Positions 34,244-40,117 of a stretch of DNA of 40,117 nucleotides are shown here, piece by piece. The notes beneath the pieces were generated by a model. The model was not told the DNA's origin. It saw nothing but the letters and a program-made list of their open reading frames with translations, and made no database searches. Position 1 is the stretch's first letter, and every line of letters starts with the position of its first letter. A program made the position numbers and the translations under genes. This DNA is from Candidatus Gastranaerophilales bacterium (GTDB lineage: Bacteria > Cyanobacteriota > Vampirovibrionia > Gastranaerophilales > UBA9971): assembly GCA_028278305.1 (NCBI GenBank), contig JANQEP010000008.1, positions 1-40,117 on the forward strand, in the 5' to 3' direction.

Positions 34244-34489
34244 ATGCCAAAAAAGGAAAAAATAGGACAGGTAGTAAGCACAAAAGCTGATAAAACAGTT
34301 GTGGTGGAAATTCCGGATTATAAACCGCATCCTAAGTACAAAAAAATTATGTGCACAACAAAAAAATACAAGGCGCATAATGAAGGAATAGACTGTGCAG
34401 AAGGCGATGAAGTTAAATTGATAGAAAACAGACCGGTAAGTAAGACAAAACTATGGAAAGTTGTTGAGATTACCAAGAAAGCAACATAG
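34244..34489 (+). CDS. rpsQ: 30S ribosomal protein S17
   Basis: Primary 16S-binding protein with an OB fold. KIGQVVSTKADKTVVVEIPDYKPHPKYKKIM and AHNEGIDCAEGDEVKLIENRPVSKTKLWKVVEI are characteristic. The length is 81 aa. A 99-bp gap without a recognisable ORF separates it from rplN. Confidence 0.95.
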   Translation: MPKKEKIGQVVSTKADKTVVVEIPDYKPHPKYKKIMCTTKKYKAHNEGIDCAEGDEVKLIENRPVSKTKLWKVVEITKKAT

Positions 34490-34588
34490 ATTTGCCATAT
34501 TTAATCCAAAATTTGCTTGTGATAGAATCAAAGCACAAAAACAAAAAGACAAAATAAAAGAATAATCCTAGAAATAAGGACTGAAAAA

Positions 34589-34957
34589 ATGATACAACAG
34601 GAATCAAGACTAAGAGTAGCGGATAATACAGGGGCAAAAGAACTTCTGGTAATAAGGGTTCTTGGAAGCTCCAATAAGCAATATGCAGGAATCGGTGATA
34701 TTGTAGTTGCGACGGTAAAAGAAGCAGCGCCGAATATGCCGGTTAAAAAATCGGATGTAGTAAGGGCAGTCCTGGTCCGTACGGCTCATACAAAGAAAAG
34801 ACCGGACGGCACAAATATCAGGTTTGATGACAATGCGGCAGTTATTATAAATAAAGAAGGAAACCCTCTTGGAACACGTATTTTCGGTCCGGTAGCCAGG
34901 GAACTTCGTGAAAAAGGGTACATGAAAATTATTTCACTTGCTCCGGAAGTGATTTAG
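34589..34957 (+). CDS. rplN: 50S ribosomal protein L14
   Basis: Sits at the subunit interface. [55 protein letters not shown] and [45 protein letters not shown] are textbook. The length is 122 aa. Confidence 0.97.
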   Translation: MIQQESRLRVADNTGAKELLVIRVLGSSNKQYAGIGDIVVATVKEAAPNMPVKKSDVVRAVLVRTAHTKKRPDGTNIRFDDNAAVIINKEGNPLGTRIFGPVARELREKGYMKIISLAPEVI

Positions 34958-34970
34958 GAGAGTAAATAAA

Positions 34971-35330
34971 ATGAAAAGAACAATGAAAACCACCAAGATA
35001 AAAGGAAATAAACTCCACATAAAAAGCGGTGACAGGGTAGTAGTGACTTCCGGTAAGGATAAAGGAAAAATCGGTAATATAAAAAAATCCCTGCCTGCAA
35101 GAAACCAGGTCATTATAGAAGATGTCAATATAATTACTAAAGCAATGAAAGCCAATCCAATGGCGAATTTCCAGGGCGGCTTGATTAAAATGGAAGCCCC
35201 GATTGACTCTTCCAACGTGATGCTATACTGCCAGAAATGCGAAAAAGCAACAAGAATAAGCTTTAAAGTCCTGGAAGACGGCACAAAAACAAGAGTCTGC
35301 AAAAAATGTGATGAGCAGTTTGATACATAA
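34971..35330 (+). CDS. rplX: 50S ribosomal protein L24
   Basis: Assembly-initiator protein with a KOW motif (IKSGDRVVVTSGKDKGKIGNIKKSLPARNQVIIEDVNIITKAMK). The C-terminal half keeps a CQKC...CKKC pair, the zinc-ribbon form of L24 that occurs in several phyla. The length is 119 aa. A 112-bp gap follows. A consensus TTGACA lies at 35359 in it, with a TAAAAA 17 bases later, a possible internal promoter for rplE onward. Confidence 0.95.
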   Translation: MKRTMKTTKIKGNKLHIKSGDRVVVTSGKDKGKIGNIKKSLPARNQVIIEDVNIITKAMKANPMANFQGGLIKMEAPIDSSNVMLYCQKCEKATRISFKVLEDGTKTRVCKKCDEQFDT

Positions 35331-35442
35331 ATAAACCAATACAATTTGATAACAAAATTTGACAAATAATATATAAAAATTTAAAAATCATCAACAAATA
35401 CTATAAAAAAGATTAAACAAAGACAAAGAGGTATAAATTAAA

Positions 35443-36006
35443 ATGCCAGAAACCAAAAAAATGAAAAAAAAATACCAGGAAGATGCAATTCCTGCACTTA
35501 AAGAGAAGTTCGGCTATAAAAATATACACGAAATCCCAAAACTGGAAAAAGTTGTTGTTAATATGGGACTGGGCGAGGCAGTACAAAACGTAAAGATACT
35601 GGATTCCGCGGTTAGCGAACTCGCTAAAATAACCGGACAAAAACCCATTGTTAACAGGGCAAAAAAATCAATCGCAACATACAAGCTTAGAAAAGGAATG
35701 CCTGTAGGTACAAACGTAACCCTGCGACAGGAAAGAATGTATGATTTTCTTCAAAAACTCATTTGCATAGTCCTCCCCAGAATCAGGGACTTCAGAGGTG
35801 TAAACGACAAGAGTTTTGACGGAAGGGGAAATTATTCCCTGGGACTGAAAGAACAGATCCTGTTTCCCGAGATCAAATACGATGACGTGGAAACAGTTAA
35901 GGGAATGGATATATCAATAGTAACAACAGCCAAAACTGATGAAGAGGCAAAAGCTCTTCTCTCAGAACTTGGTATGCCGTTTAGAAAAAGACAGGCACAG
36001 GCTTAA
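35443..36006 (+). CDS. rplE: 50S ribosomal protein L5
   Basis: Binds 5S rRNA and contacts the P-site t[59 protein letters not shown] and [33 protein letters not shown] are diagnostic. The length of 187 aa is normal. Confidence 0.97.
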   Translation: MPETKKMKKKYQEDAIPALKEKFGYKNIHEIPKLEKVVVNMGLGEAVQNVKILDSAVSELAKITGQKPIVNRAKKSIATYKLRKGMPVGTNVTLRQERMYDFLQKLICIVLPRIRDFRGVNDKSFDGRGNYSLGLKEQILFPEIKYDDVETVKGMDISIVTTAKTDEEAKALLSELGMPFRKRQAQA

Positions 36007-36030
36007 GAACAATAAAGAAGGAGAAGACAA

Positions 36031-36237
36031 TTGGCTAAAAAGTCAATGATAGTAAAGGAAAGAAGAAGAGAAAAGCTGGCTGCAGCGGGTAAATACCCTA
36101 AAGTAAGACTGCACAACAGATGCCGGGTATGCGGAAGACCAAAAGGCTATCACAGGGATTTTGGACTTTGCAGAATACACTTAAGAGAGTTTGCTCTCAG
36201 GGGTTTATTGCCGGGCGTAACAAAATCCAGCTGGTAA
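36031..36237 (+). CDS. rpsN: 30S ribosomal protein S14, zinc-binding (type Z) with a CCCH site
   Basis: Head protein of the small subunit. [41 protein letters not shown] is the short zinc-type S14. The ligand positions are C31, C34, C47 and position 50, which is His instead of the usual Cys (LCRIH rather than LCRIC). The length of 68 aa is slightly longer than the usual 61, because of an extra basic N-terminal segment. The start is TTG, set by GAAGGAG nine bases upstream. Confidence 0.95.
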   Translation: MAKKSMIVKERRREKLAAAGKYPKVRLHNRCRVCGRPKGYHRDFGLCRIHLREFALRGLLPGVTKSSW

Positions 36238-36276
36238 TTTTATATAGAAAGGTAAAATAAAGAGGAAAACCTGATA

Positions 36277-36672
36277 ATGTATACAGACCCAATAGCTGAT
36301 ATGCTGACACGTATAAGAAATGCCGGAGGCGCAAGTCACGAGAGTGTTGAAATACCTTCATCAAAACTAAAAGTGGAACTTGCAAAGGTTTTAAAAGAAG
36401 AAGGATACATAACTGACTATAAAGTCAGGGAAGAAGGGAAATTCAAAATTCTCACCATCGGTGTAAAATACGAGTCGGAAAAACAGCCGGTAATAAGAAA
36501 AATTCAAAGAGTAAGCAAACCGGGCTTAAGAGTCTATAAAAAATCTAAAAACCTGCCTAAAGTGCTTGGCGGGCTGGGAATATCCATAGTCAGCACAAAT
36601 AAAGGACTCTTGACAGACAGAAAAGCAAGAAAAGAAAAAGTCGGGGGAGAAATCCTCTGCAATGTATGGTAA
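36277..36672 (+). CDS. rpsH: 30S ribosomal protein S8
   Basis: 16S-binding protein and spc-operon regulator in some bacteria. [44 protein letters not shown] and the C-terminal [33 protein letters not shown] are diagnostic. The length is 131 aa. Confidence 0.97.
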   Translation: MYTDPIADMLTRIRNAGGASHESVEIPSSKLKVELAKVLKEEGYITDYKVREEGKFKILTIGVKYESEKQPVIRKIQRVSKPGLRVYKKSKNLPKVLGGLGISIVSTNKGLLTDRKARKEKVGGEILCNVW

Positions 36673-36705
36673 TTAAGTTTAACTGAAAAATGGAGACTGA
36701 TTAAA

Positions 36706-37242
36706 ATGTCCAGGATAGGCGTAGCTCCTGTTGAAATACCGGATAAAGTAAATGTAGAAATCCAGGATAACCTGATAAAAGCTTCAGGACCCCTGGGAGA
36801 GCTGGAAATAAGACTTCAGCCCGTAATAAAAGTAGAAAAGGAAAATAACAGGCTCGTGGTTAAAAAAGTGAATGACGAGAGAAAAACAAGGGCTCTTCAC
36901 GGTTTAAGCAGGACTCTTGTTTATAATATAGTTAACGGGGTAAGCAAGGGGTTTGAAAAAAGGCTTGAAATCCAGGGAGTCGGCTATAAAGCGGCTCTTG
37001 AAGGCAAGAATTTAAACCTTTCCCTGGGTTATAGTCATCCTGTGAAAATTGAACCTCCGCAGGGGATTGAGCTTAAGGTTGAGGGCAACAATAAAATCAT
37101 AGTTTCCGGCGCTGATAAACAGCTTGTAGGTGATATTGCGGCTTTAATACGCGGTAAAAGACCTCCTGAAGTTTATAAAGGCAAAGGTATCAGGTATGAA
37201 GGCGAATATGTACGCAAAAAAGCAGGTAAAGCCGGTAAATAA
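36706..37242 (+). CDS. rplF: 50S ribosomal protein L6
   Basis: Located near the factor-binding site. MSRIGVAPVEIPDKVNVEIQDNLIKASGPLGEL, VSKGFEKRLEIQGVGYKAALEGKNLNLSLGYSHPV and the C-terminal RGKRPPEVYKGKGIRYEGEYVRKKAGKAGK are characteristic. The length is 178 aa. Confidence 0.97.
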   Translation: MSRIGVAPVEIPDKVNVEIQDNLIKASGPLGELEIRLQPVIKVEKENNRLVVKKVNDERKTRALHGLSRTLVYNIVNGVSKGFEKRLEIQGVGYKAALEGKNLNLSLGYSHPVKIEPPQGIELKVEGNNKIIVSGADKQLVGDIAALIRGKRPPEVYKGKGIRYEGEYVRKKAGKAGK

Positions 37243-37285
37243 TTCTTAATGGTAAAAACAGAAATAATAACCCAGGTGAGATAAA

Positions 37286-37654
37286 ATGATCAAGAAAAAA
37301 ATAAAAAAAATCGATACACAAAAAAGGCACAGAAAAATAAGGGTAAACCTTAGCGGGACGTCGGAAAGACCGAGGCTTGCGGTTTTCAGGAGCAACAAGC
37401 ACATTTATGCCCAGCTTATTGATGATACACAGGGTAAGACATTAGCTTCTGCCGGGTCAGTAGAGGGTTCTTTAAAAGAACAGCTGAGCCATGGCGGAAA
37501 TATTAAGGCTTCAAAGGAAATCGGCAAGTTAATTGCTGAGAGGGCAAAAGAAAAAGGCATTAAAAAAGTTGTGTTTGACAGGGGCGGAAACCTCTATCAT
37601 GGCAGGATAGCCGAGCTTGCGGACGCTGCCCGTGAGAATGGGCTGGAATTCTAG
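37286..37654 (+). CDS. rplR: 50S ribosomal protein L18
   Basis: Binds 5S rRNA with L5. [45 protein letters not shown] and [30 protein letters not shown] are textbook. The length is 122 aa. It is the last ribosomal gene here. rpsE, rpmD, rplO and secY, which normally follow, are absent up to the window end, and a palindromic hairpin follows 23 bases after the stop. Confidence 0.97.
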   Translation: MIKKKIKKIDTQKRHRKIRVNLSGTSERPRLAVFRSNKHIYAQLIDDTQGKTLASAGSVEGSLKEQLSHGGNIKASKEIGKLIAERAKEKGIKKVVFDRGGNLYHGRIAELADAARENGLEF

Positions 37655-37677
37655 GAGCCCGTTTTTGAAAAGATAAG

Positions 37678-37716
37678 CAAAAAGTAGGGTGCGCACCCTA
37701 CTTTTTGTTGTTTACT
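37678..37716. repeat. 30-bp perfect palindrome plus GTTGTTTACT tail (repeat family B), also acting as terminator
   Basis: CAAAAAGTAGGGTGCGCACCCTACTTTTTG (37678-37707) is its own reverse complement. Read from rplR it is a stable hairpin ending in TTTTT, so it can terminate the ribosomal operon; read from the other side it can terminate the minus-strand HTH gene. The tail TTGTTTACT overlaps that gene's stop codon. The same core and tail recur at 38995-39037 and 39727-39745, with degenerate or partial copies at 38062-38090 and 28544-28567. Confidence 0.8.
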
Positions 37717-37918
37717 CTCTTTCAAATTTTATTTTATAGTTTAAAGCCTTGACTATTATTTCTAATTCATTCAAATTTACAGTGCCTTTTTTTAATTTAG
37801 ACGATAAATTTTGTACACTGTATGGTTTATCTTTTGCTTTAGAAATCTTTTCCGCTAAAAATGTCAATGTTACAGCATTATCCAATGCTAATTTTCTTAT
37901 TTCATTACCTAAACTCAT
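37712..37918 (-). CDS. Mini HTH (XRE/Cro-like) protein, copy 1 of a paralogous pair
   Basis: A 68-aa protein: MSLGNEIRKLALDNAVTLTFLAEKISKAKDKPYSVQNLSSKLKKGTVNLNELEIIVKALNYKIKFERE. It follows the Cro/CI five-helix pattern (T-LTFLAEK as the first HTH helix, YSVQNLSSKLKKG as the recognition helix). The product of the gene at 38086 aligns over its whole length. Its stop codon lies in repeat B. Two matched inverted repeats (TAAACTA...TAGTTTA) lie between its start and the divergent ORF at 38040 and are likely its operators. Phage-derived repressor origin is plausible, but no phage genes accompany it. Confidence 0.75.
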   Translation of the reverse strand: MSLGNEIRKLALDNAVTLTFLAEKISKAKDKPYSVQNLSSKLKKGTVNLNELEIIVKALNYKIKFERE

Positions 37919-37928
37919 TATTTAAAAA

Positions 37929-37962
37929 TAAACTATATGTTAAAAAATTAAAATATAGTTTA
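37929..37962. promoter_or_regulatory. Operator-like inverted repeat 1
   Basis: TAAACTATAT, 14-base spacer, ATATAGTTTA: 10-bp perfect arms. It lies 11 bp upstream of the HTH gene start at 37918, well placed for autorepression. It shares arm core TAAACTA and spacer length with the site at 37981-38014. Confidence 0.65.
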
Positions 37963-37970
37963 GCTAAATC

Positions 37971-37999
37971 TTGACTATCTTAAACTAATAATTTAAAAT
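37971..37999 (+). promoter_or_regulatory. Promoter of the truncated plus-strand ORF
   Basis: TTGACT (37971-37976) and TAAAAT (37994-37999) are 17 bases apart. The -10 box lies within inverted repeat 2, the same layout as at 1342-1388. AAAGGAG (38027-38033) follows as a good ribosome-binding site for ATG 38040. Confidence 0.55.
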
Positions 38000-38014
38000 T
38001 AAAGTATTAGTTTA
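37981..38014. promoter_or_regulatory. Operator-like inverted repeat 2
   Basis: TAAACTAATA, 14-base spacer, TATTAGTTTA: 10-bp perfect arms. The centre is 52 bp from that of inverted repeat 1, about five helical turns, so proteins bound at both could be on the same face of DNA. Confidence 0.65.
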
Positions 38015-38039
38015 TAAATATTAACAAAAGGAGTTTAAA

Positions 38040-38099
38040 ATGAGTAAAGAGGGAGTTTTCAGATGCGCAACCCGCAGTTTGTCGTTTACTTTTTTATAA
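38040..38099 (+). pseudogene. Truncated ORF cut by repeat B
   Basis: A promoter, operator and strong ribosome-binding site lead into ATG 38040, yet the frame gives only MSKEGVFRCATRSLSFTFL before a stop. From codon 8 onward the sequence is the degenerate repeat B copy (ATGCGCAACCCGCAGTTTGTCGTTTACT). The simplest reading is that a gene divergent from the HTH regulator lost its body when the repeat arrived or recombined. The start MSKE resembles the MSEK of the 68-aa protein at 1422, but too few residues remain to compare. Confidence 0.4.
38062..38090. repeat. Degenerate copy of repeat B
   Basis: ATGCGCAACCCGCAGTTTGTCGTTTACT keeps GCGCA and the tail TTTGTCGTTTACT of the family but has lost the palindrome. 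The tail contains the stop codon of the minus-strand HTH gene at 38086-38292. Confidence 0.55.
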
Positions 38100-38292
38100 A
38101 TTCAATATTATAATCTAATATTTCTGCTATTAGAAAAGCTTCCTTTAAGGTCAAAGTTTCTCTTCTCAATTTGTGAGAGATACTTTGAAAAGTATATTTT
38201 TCATTAGTTTTTTTTGACAACTTTTCTGCCAGCTTGGTTATAGTCATACCCTCCTGAGCCAGTAGTGATTTTATTTTGTTTCTAATATTCAT
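38086..38292 (-). CDS. Mini HTH (XRE/Cro-like) protein, copy 2 of a paralogous pair
   Basis: A 68-aa protein: MNIRNKIKSLLAQEGMTITKLAEKLSKKTNEKYTFQSISHKLRRETLTLKEAFLIAEILDYNIEFIKK. Aligned without gaps to the product of 37712-37918, it shares the frame N-I/IK-L...T.T.LAEK.SK...Y..Q..S.KL...L.E...L.Y.I.F. It is probably a DNA-binding repressor domain. As in copy 1, the stop codon is provided by a repeat B tail. No TAAACTA-type inverted repeat is seen before its own start. The two copies are in tandem on the same strand, separated by the truncated ORF. Confidence 0.75.
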   Translation of the reverse strand: MNIRNKIKSLLAQEGMTITKLAEKLSKKTNEKYTFQSISHKLRRETLTLKEAFLIAEILDYNIEFIKK

Positions 38293-38388
38293 AATTAACT
38301 CAAAAACAAGCTTAATAATTCTTTATTTTAAGAAAATTGAATTATCAGAGTAAAATACTTTATGTTATCATCCTTTAAGAAATTAAAA

Positions 38389-38404
38389 CCTCCTATTGTG
38401 GAGG
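38389..38404 (+). promoter_or_regulatory. CCTCC/GGAGG hairpin in the leader of the MerR-type gene
   Basis: CCTCC-TATTGT-GGAGG forms a small stem 64 bases before the MerR ATG. GGAGG is SD-like but too far from the annotated start. A possible promoter (TTGAAT at 38337, TATGTT 18 bases on) lies just upstream. The role is unknown. Confidence 0.3.
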
Positions 38405-38467
38405 ATTAAATTAAAATAAAATGCATATTGCACACCCAATTAATCAAAGAAAGGCAAAAAATTTTTT

Positions 38468-38803
38468 ATGGATAAAACGGAACAGCCAATGATAAACCCG
38501 GATGCAGCAATATTTCCAATAAGTGTAATTGCGGATATCCTCGAGGTTCACCAGAGGACGCTCAGGATTTATGATGATGAAAACATCCTGGTTCCAAGCA
38601 GGTCAAGCAGGAATAGACGGCTTTACTCCTTTAATGACCTGGAAAAAGGAAAGTTCATAAAGCATTTAACTCGAAACCTGGGGGTTAATCTTGCAGGAGT
38701 GAAAATAGCCCTTGTTCTGCTTAAAGAAGCGGGACTTTCTCCTGAGAGCTACACTGAAAAGGTAAATGACATAGTTGCACAATATAAAGTAGAAAATCTG
38801 TAG
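38468..38803 (+). CDS. MerR-family regulator, HspR-like
   Basis: A 111-aa protein with a winged HTH of the MerR type: IFPISVIADILEVHQRTLRIYDDENILVPSRSSRNRRLYSFNDLEKGKFIKHLTRNLGVNLAGVKIALVLL. The phrase ISV...L.VH..TLR.YD..... together with the LGVNLAGVK segment is the pattern of HspR, the repressor of dnaK-type heat-shock operons. A typical dnaK/dnaJ/clpB neighbourhood is missing, so the target is not visible here, and HspR's HAIR operator was not found upstream. It lies in the accessory patch after rplR and is the only member that looks like a core-genome regulator. Confidence 0.85.
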   Translation: MDKTEQPMINPDAAIFPISVIADILEVHQRTLRIYDDENILVPSRSSRNRRLYSFNDLEKGKFIKHLTRNLGVNLAGVKIALVLLKEAGLSPESYTEKVNDIVAQYKVENL

Positions 38804-38875
38804 CAGTAGGTTGGTTTGAAAAATTCTATTTTTTAACCCAACAGCTTTAAATACTGACTGGTAGTGGTATTTTTG

Positions 38876-38988
38876 TGTCATGACGCACTTGAGAAGCCTG
38901 CCCCGTGCTTGACACGGGGGCATCTATCCGCCAAACATATCAGGCAATAAGCCTAATTATACAGACCCCGCATCAAGTGCGGGGTGAC
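38876..38988. repeat. BIME-like pair of GC-rich palindromes
   Basis: Two stable hairpins, CCCCGTG-CTTGA-CACGGGG (38901-38919) and ACCCCGCA-TCAAG-TGCGGGGT (38965-38985), flank a 45-base AT-rich spacer that itself contains AGGC-AATAA-GCCT. The outer parts GTCATGACGCACTTGA and TCAAGTGCGGGGTGAC are related inverted sequences. The GC content is well above the surroundings. This has the form of paired REP units as found in many proteobacteria. Confidence 0.65.
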
Positions 38989-38994
38989 AACAGC

Positions 38995-39037
38995 AGTAGA
39001 GGGTGCGCAATGCGCACCCTACTTTTTGTCGTTTACT
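38995..39037. repeat. Copy of repeat B with hairpin
   Basis: AGTA-GA-GGGTGCGC-AAT-GCGCACCC-TACT, followed by TTTTTGTCGTTTACT. The stem is complete except for a GA bulge. The tail overlaps the stop codon of the HAD-like gene on the minus strand, and the hairpin would terminate that gene. Confidence 0.75.
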
Positions 39038-39329
39038 GAATTTCATTAAAATCCCCGTCAAAATTTATGCCTCTATCATAAATATAAGCATAAGCTGGAA
39101 TTTTTTTATTTGTAACTTCTTTTATATATTTTTCAAACCCGTATTTTTTCAACCAAACTTTTACAGAATTTGGTTTTCTTACAGTAAAAATATAAATATC
39201 ATAGTAAGTATTCAGTTCATCCAAAAACTCCAATGCACCTTCTTTTGCATTGGGCAAAATACCATTGTTCCAACCTGTATAATTATTCAGCACTCCATCA
39301 AAGTCTACTAATAATCTTCGTTTTTTCAT
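39033..39329 (-). CDS. Small HAD-superfamily-like protein
   Basis: A 98-aa protein with HAD motif I LLVDFDGVLNNY (nucleophile and acid Asp at about 9 and 11), followed by GALEFLDELNTYYDIYIFTVRKPN (motif II region, with Thr) and a C-terminal VTNKKIPAYAYIYDRGINFDGDF. The last part matches the YIDDRAIxFxGD ending of small phage/plasmid HAD hydrolases, except that the first Asp of DDR is Tyr here. A perfect AAAGGAGGT precedes the ATG. Its role may be phosphatase-like nucleotide processing; activity with the altered acidic site is uncertain. The stop codon lies in repeat B. Confidence 0.75.
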   Translation of the reverse strand: MKKRRLLVDFDGVLNNYTGWNNGILPNAKEGALEFLDELNTYYDIYIFTVRKPNSVKVWLKKYGFEKYIKEVTNKKIPAYAYIYDRGINFDGDFNEIQ

Positions 39330-39479
39330 TAATCTACCTCCTTTAAAAACATTTTAGCAATACAATTCGTATCCGTCAAAAAAATAAATACACAAAATCC
39401 TTTATTTAAAGGAGTTTTACTCATATATAAATGAACGGTTCTGTTGATAAAATATAAGCTATAAACCAAAATCTTTATT

Positions 39480-39722
39480 ATGAGCAGAAGAAATCACAAA
39501 CGTAATAAAGTTTTATGCAGACATGTTGGCAAGAAGATTAAAGAATTAAGAACTAAGGCGAATATATCCCAAGAAATTCTTGCTTTTGAAGCAAAAATAT
39601 CAAGTGCATACCTTGGTAATATAGAAAGAGCTGAAAGCGATATGACCCTTTCAACAGCTTTAAATGTCTTTAAAGCACTAAATGTTAAAATGTCTGAGTT
39701 TTTTAAATTAATTGAAAGATAG
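39480..39722 (+). CDS. XRE-family HTH regulator
   Basis: An 80-aa single-domain Cro/CI HTH protein: HVGKKIKELRTKANISQEILAFEAKISSAYLGNIERAESDMTLSTALNVFKALNVKMSEFFKL. The SQEILAFEAKIS..YLGNIERA pattern is a canonical XRE recognition region. The ATG lacks a clear ribosome-binding site. It ends 4 bp before another repeat B tail. It is not close in sequence to the paralogous mini-HTH pair. It is probably a resident phage- or plasmid-type regulator. Confidence 0.85.
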   Translation: MSRRNHKRNKVLCRHVGKKIKELRTKANISQEILAFEAKISSAYLGNIERAESDMTLSTALNVFKALNVKMSEFFKLIER

Positions 39723-39726
39723 CTTA

Positions 39727-39745
39727 CTACTTTTTGTCGTTTACT
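39727..39745. repeat. Partial copy of repeat B (tail only)
   Basis: CTACTTTTTGTCGTTTACT is identical to the tail of the copy at 38995-39037, but the GTAGGGTGCGC hairpin half is missing. Confidence 0.6.
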
Positions 39746-39772
39746 AATATATCAAGATTAACAAGTATTTGA

Positions 39773-39937
39773 CCTGGTTTTTCCAAATTTGATGCTAACC
39801 ATGCAATACAACCTACTGCTAAGCAGTTTGCTTCTGGCATACTTGATGGTTCCAGAGCAGGTTTAAATTCTGTAAAAAGTGAGGCTAAACATTTTACTGG
39901 CGATGTTTTAAGTAGAATAAGTAATATTTTTAAGTAG
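39773..39937 (+). pseudogene. Possible C-terminal remnant of a gene
   Basis: An open frame without a start codon reads PGFSKFDANHAIQPTAKQFASGILDGSRAGLNSVKSEAKHFTGDVL and on to SRISNIFK before TAG. It has a protein-like, helical composition and directly follows the repeat B tail. It may be what is left of a gene whose 5' part was lost at the repeat. The minus-strand ORF of the track over the same bases looks less protein-like. Low confidence. Confidence 0.25.
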
Positions 39938-39995
39938 ATATTAAAAGTAGCTGAAAAAAGTATTACGGGCCTGGTGCAGGATAACACCCGCCTCC

Positions 39996-40109
39996 CTACA
40001 TGCTTTTTTCTTCTTTTGAAGAAACTATTACATCGTATATAACAATAAAACCAAGTGCTAATATAGCAAAAGCAGTAAATGTTAAAGCAAAGTATTCAAA
40101 AGGTGTCAT
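39996..40109 (-). CDS. 37-aa single-helix membrane protein (maybe partial at the window edge)
   Basis: Too short for the track. It reads MTPFEYFALTFTAFAILALGFIVIYD and then VIVSSKEEKSM, one clear transmembrane helix with a charged cytosolic tail. The frame stays open up to the window edge upstream of this ATG, so it may be the end of a longer protein. No family was recognised. Confidence 0.4.
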   Translation of the reverse strand: MTPFEYFALTFTAFAILALGFIVIYDVIVSSKEEKSM

Positions 40110-40117
40110 TATTAATC

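Noticed and set aside
34971-35330. Zinc-ribbon L24 as an anomaly
   Set aside because: The CxxC...CxxC form of L24 occurs in several phyla, so it is not unusual by itself.
37655-39745. Integron-like gene cassette array (small genes each followed by a palindrome)
   Set aside because: No intI gene, gene orientations are mixed, and the repeats lack RYYYAAC/GTTRRRY core sites of attC. A REP-type explanation fits better.
39727-39987. 86-aa minus-strand ORF in the track
   Set aside because: It has no ribosome-binding site, an unlikely composition (runs of Ile/Leu then Ala/Pro), and ends in the repeat tail. The plus-strand frame over the same bases looks more protein-like.
1-40117. CRISPR array, tRNA or rRNA genes
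   Set aside because: No regularly spaced direct repeats, no T-arm/acceptor pattern and no rRNA-like conserved stretches were found by reading both strands; short degenerate RNAs could still be missed.

Overview
The window looks like a low-GC, diderm (Gram-negative-type) bacterial chromosome. The envelope evidence is a complete RND pump with adaptor and TolC-like channel, a stand-alone MlaD/MCE protein, and a lipoprotein. The ribosomal cluster starts directly at rplC with no rpsJ in front and otherwise runs in canonical order. rplC-first clusters with rpsJ moved to the str operon are known from Cyanobacteria, so a cyanobacterial-sister lineage (Melainabacteria/Vampirovibrionia or Margulisbacteria type) is my best guess. 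This is inference from gene order and protein flavour, not a computed placement.

Layout. 1-1.1 kb: dapB (lysine/diaminopimelate synthesis), bracketed by partial copies of a dispersed inverted-repeat element. 1.1-1.6 kb: a divergent pair, an XRE-type regulator and a 68-aa protein, sharing a 38-bp near-perfect palindrome laid over a promoter. 1.6-9.9 kb, minus strand: M24 aminopeptidase, SpoU/TrmH rRNA methyltransferase, a TPR-GAF-HD-GYP signalling protein and a transglutaminase-TPR secreted protein. 10.3-16.7 kb, plus strand: a TetR regulator and a tripartite efflux system whose genes overlap end to end. 17.1-19.1 kb: etfB-etfA. 19.3-20.5 kb: a small coiled-coil gene, then about 600 bp of very AT-rich non-coding DNA ending in a candidate small RNA with a strong terminator. 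20.5-21.8 kb: folK-trpA. 22.1-24.1 kb: a HerA-like ATPase. 24.2-27.1 kb: an operon of TPR protein, lipoprotein and Cys-cluster protein. 27.3-28.5 kb: MlaD-like protein. 28.8-37.7 kb: rplC to rplR.

The ribosomal cluster has several irregularities: an unrecognised 108-aa gene between rpsS and rplV, a long acidic tail on L22, a His in place of the fourth zinc-site Cys in S14, and an abrupt end after rplR. Where rpsE, rplO and secY would be expected there is instead a 2.4-kb accessory patch. It holds two paralogous mini-HTH genes, a HspR-like MerR regulator, a small HAD-like protein, another XRE regulator and gene remnants. Repeats of a GTAGGGTGCGC/GCGCACCCTAC family lie at the 3' ends of several of these genes. 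Two matched inverted repeats (TAAACTA...TAGTTTA) look like operators for one mini-HTH regulator.

The best candidates for something undescribed are the small-regulator/palindrome modules (1.1-1.6 kb and 37.7-38.1 kb), the repeat-punctuated patch behind rplR, the 108-aa ribosomal-operon protein, and the candidate sRNA at about 20.33-20.46 kb. No tRNA, rRNA, CRISPR array, transposase or integrase gene was seen.
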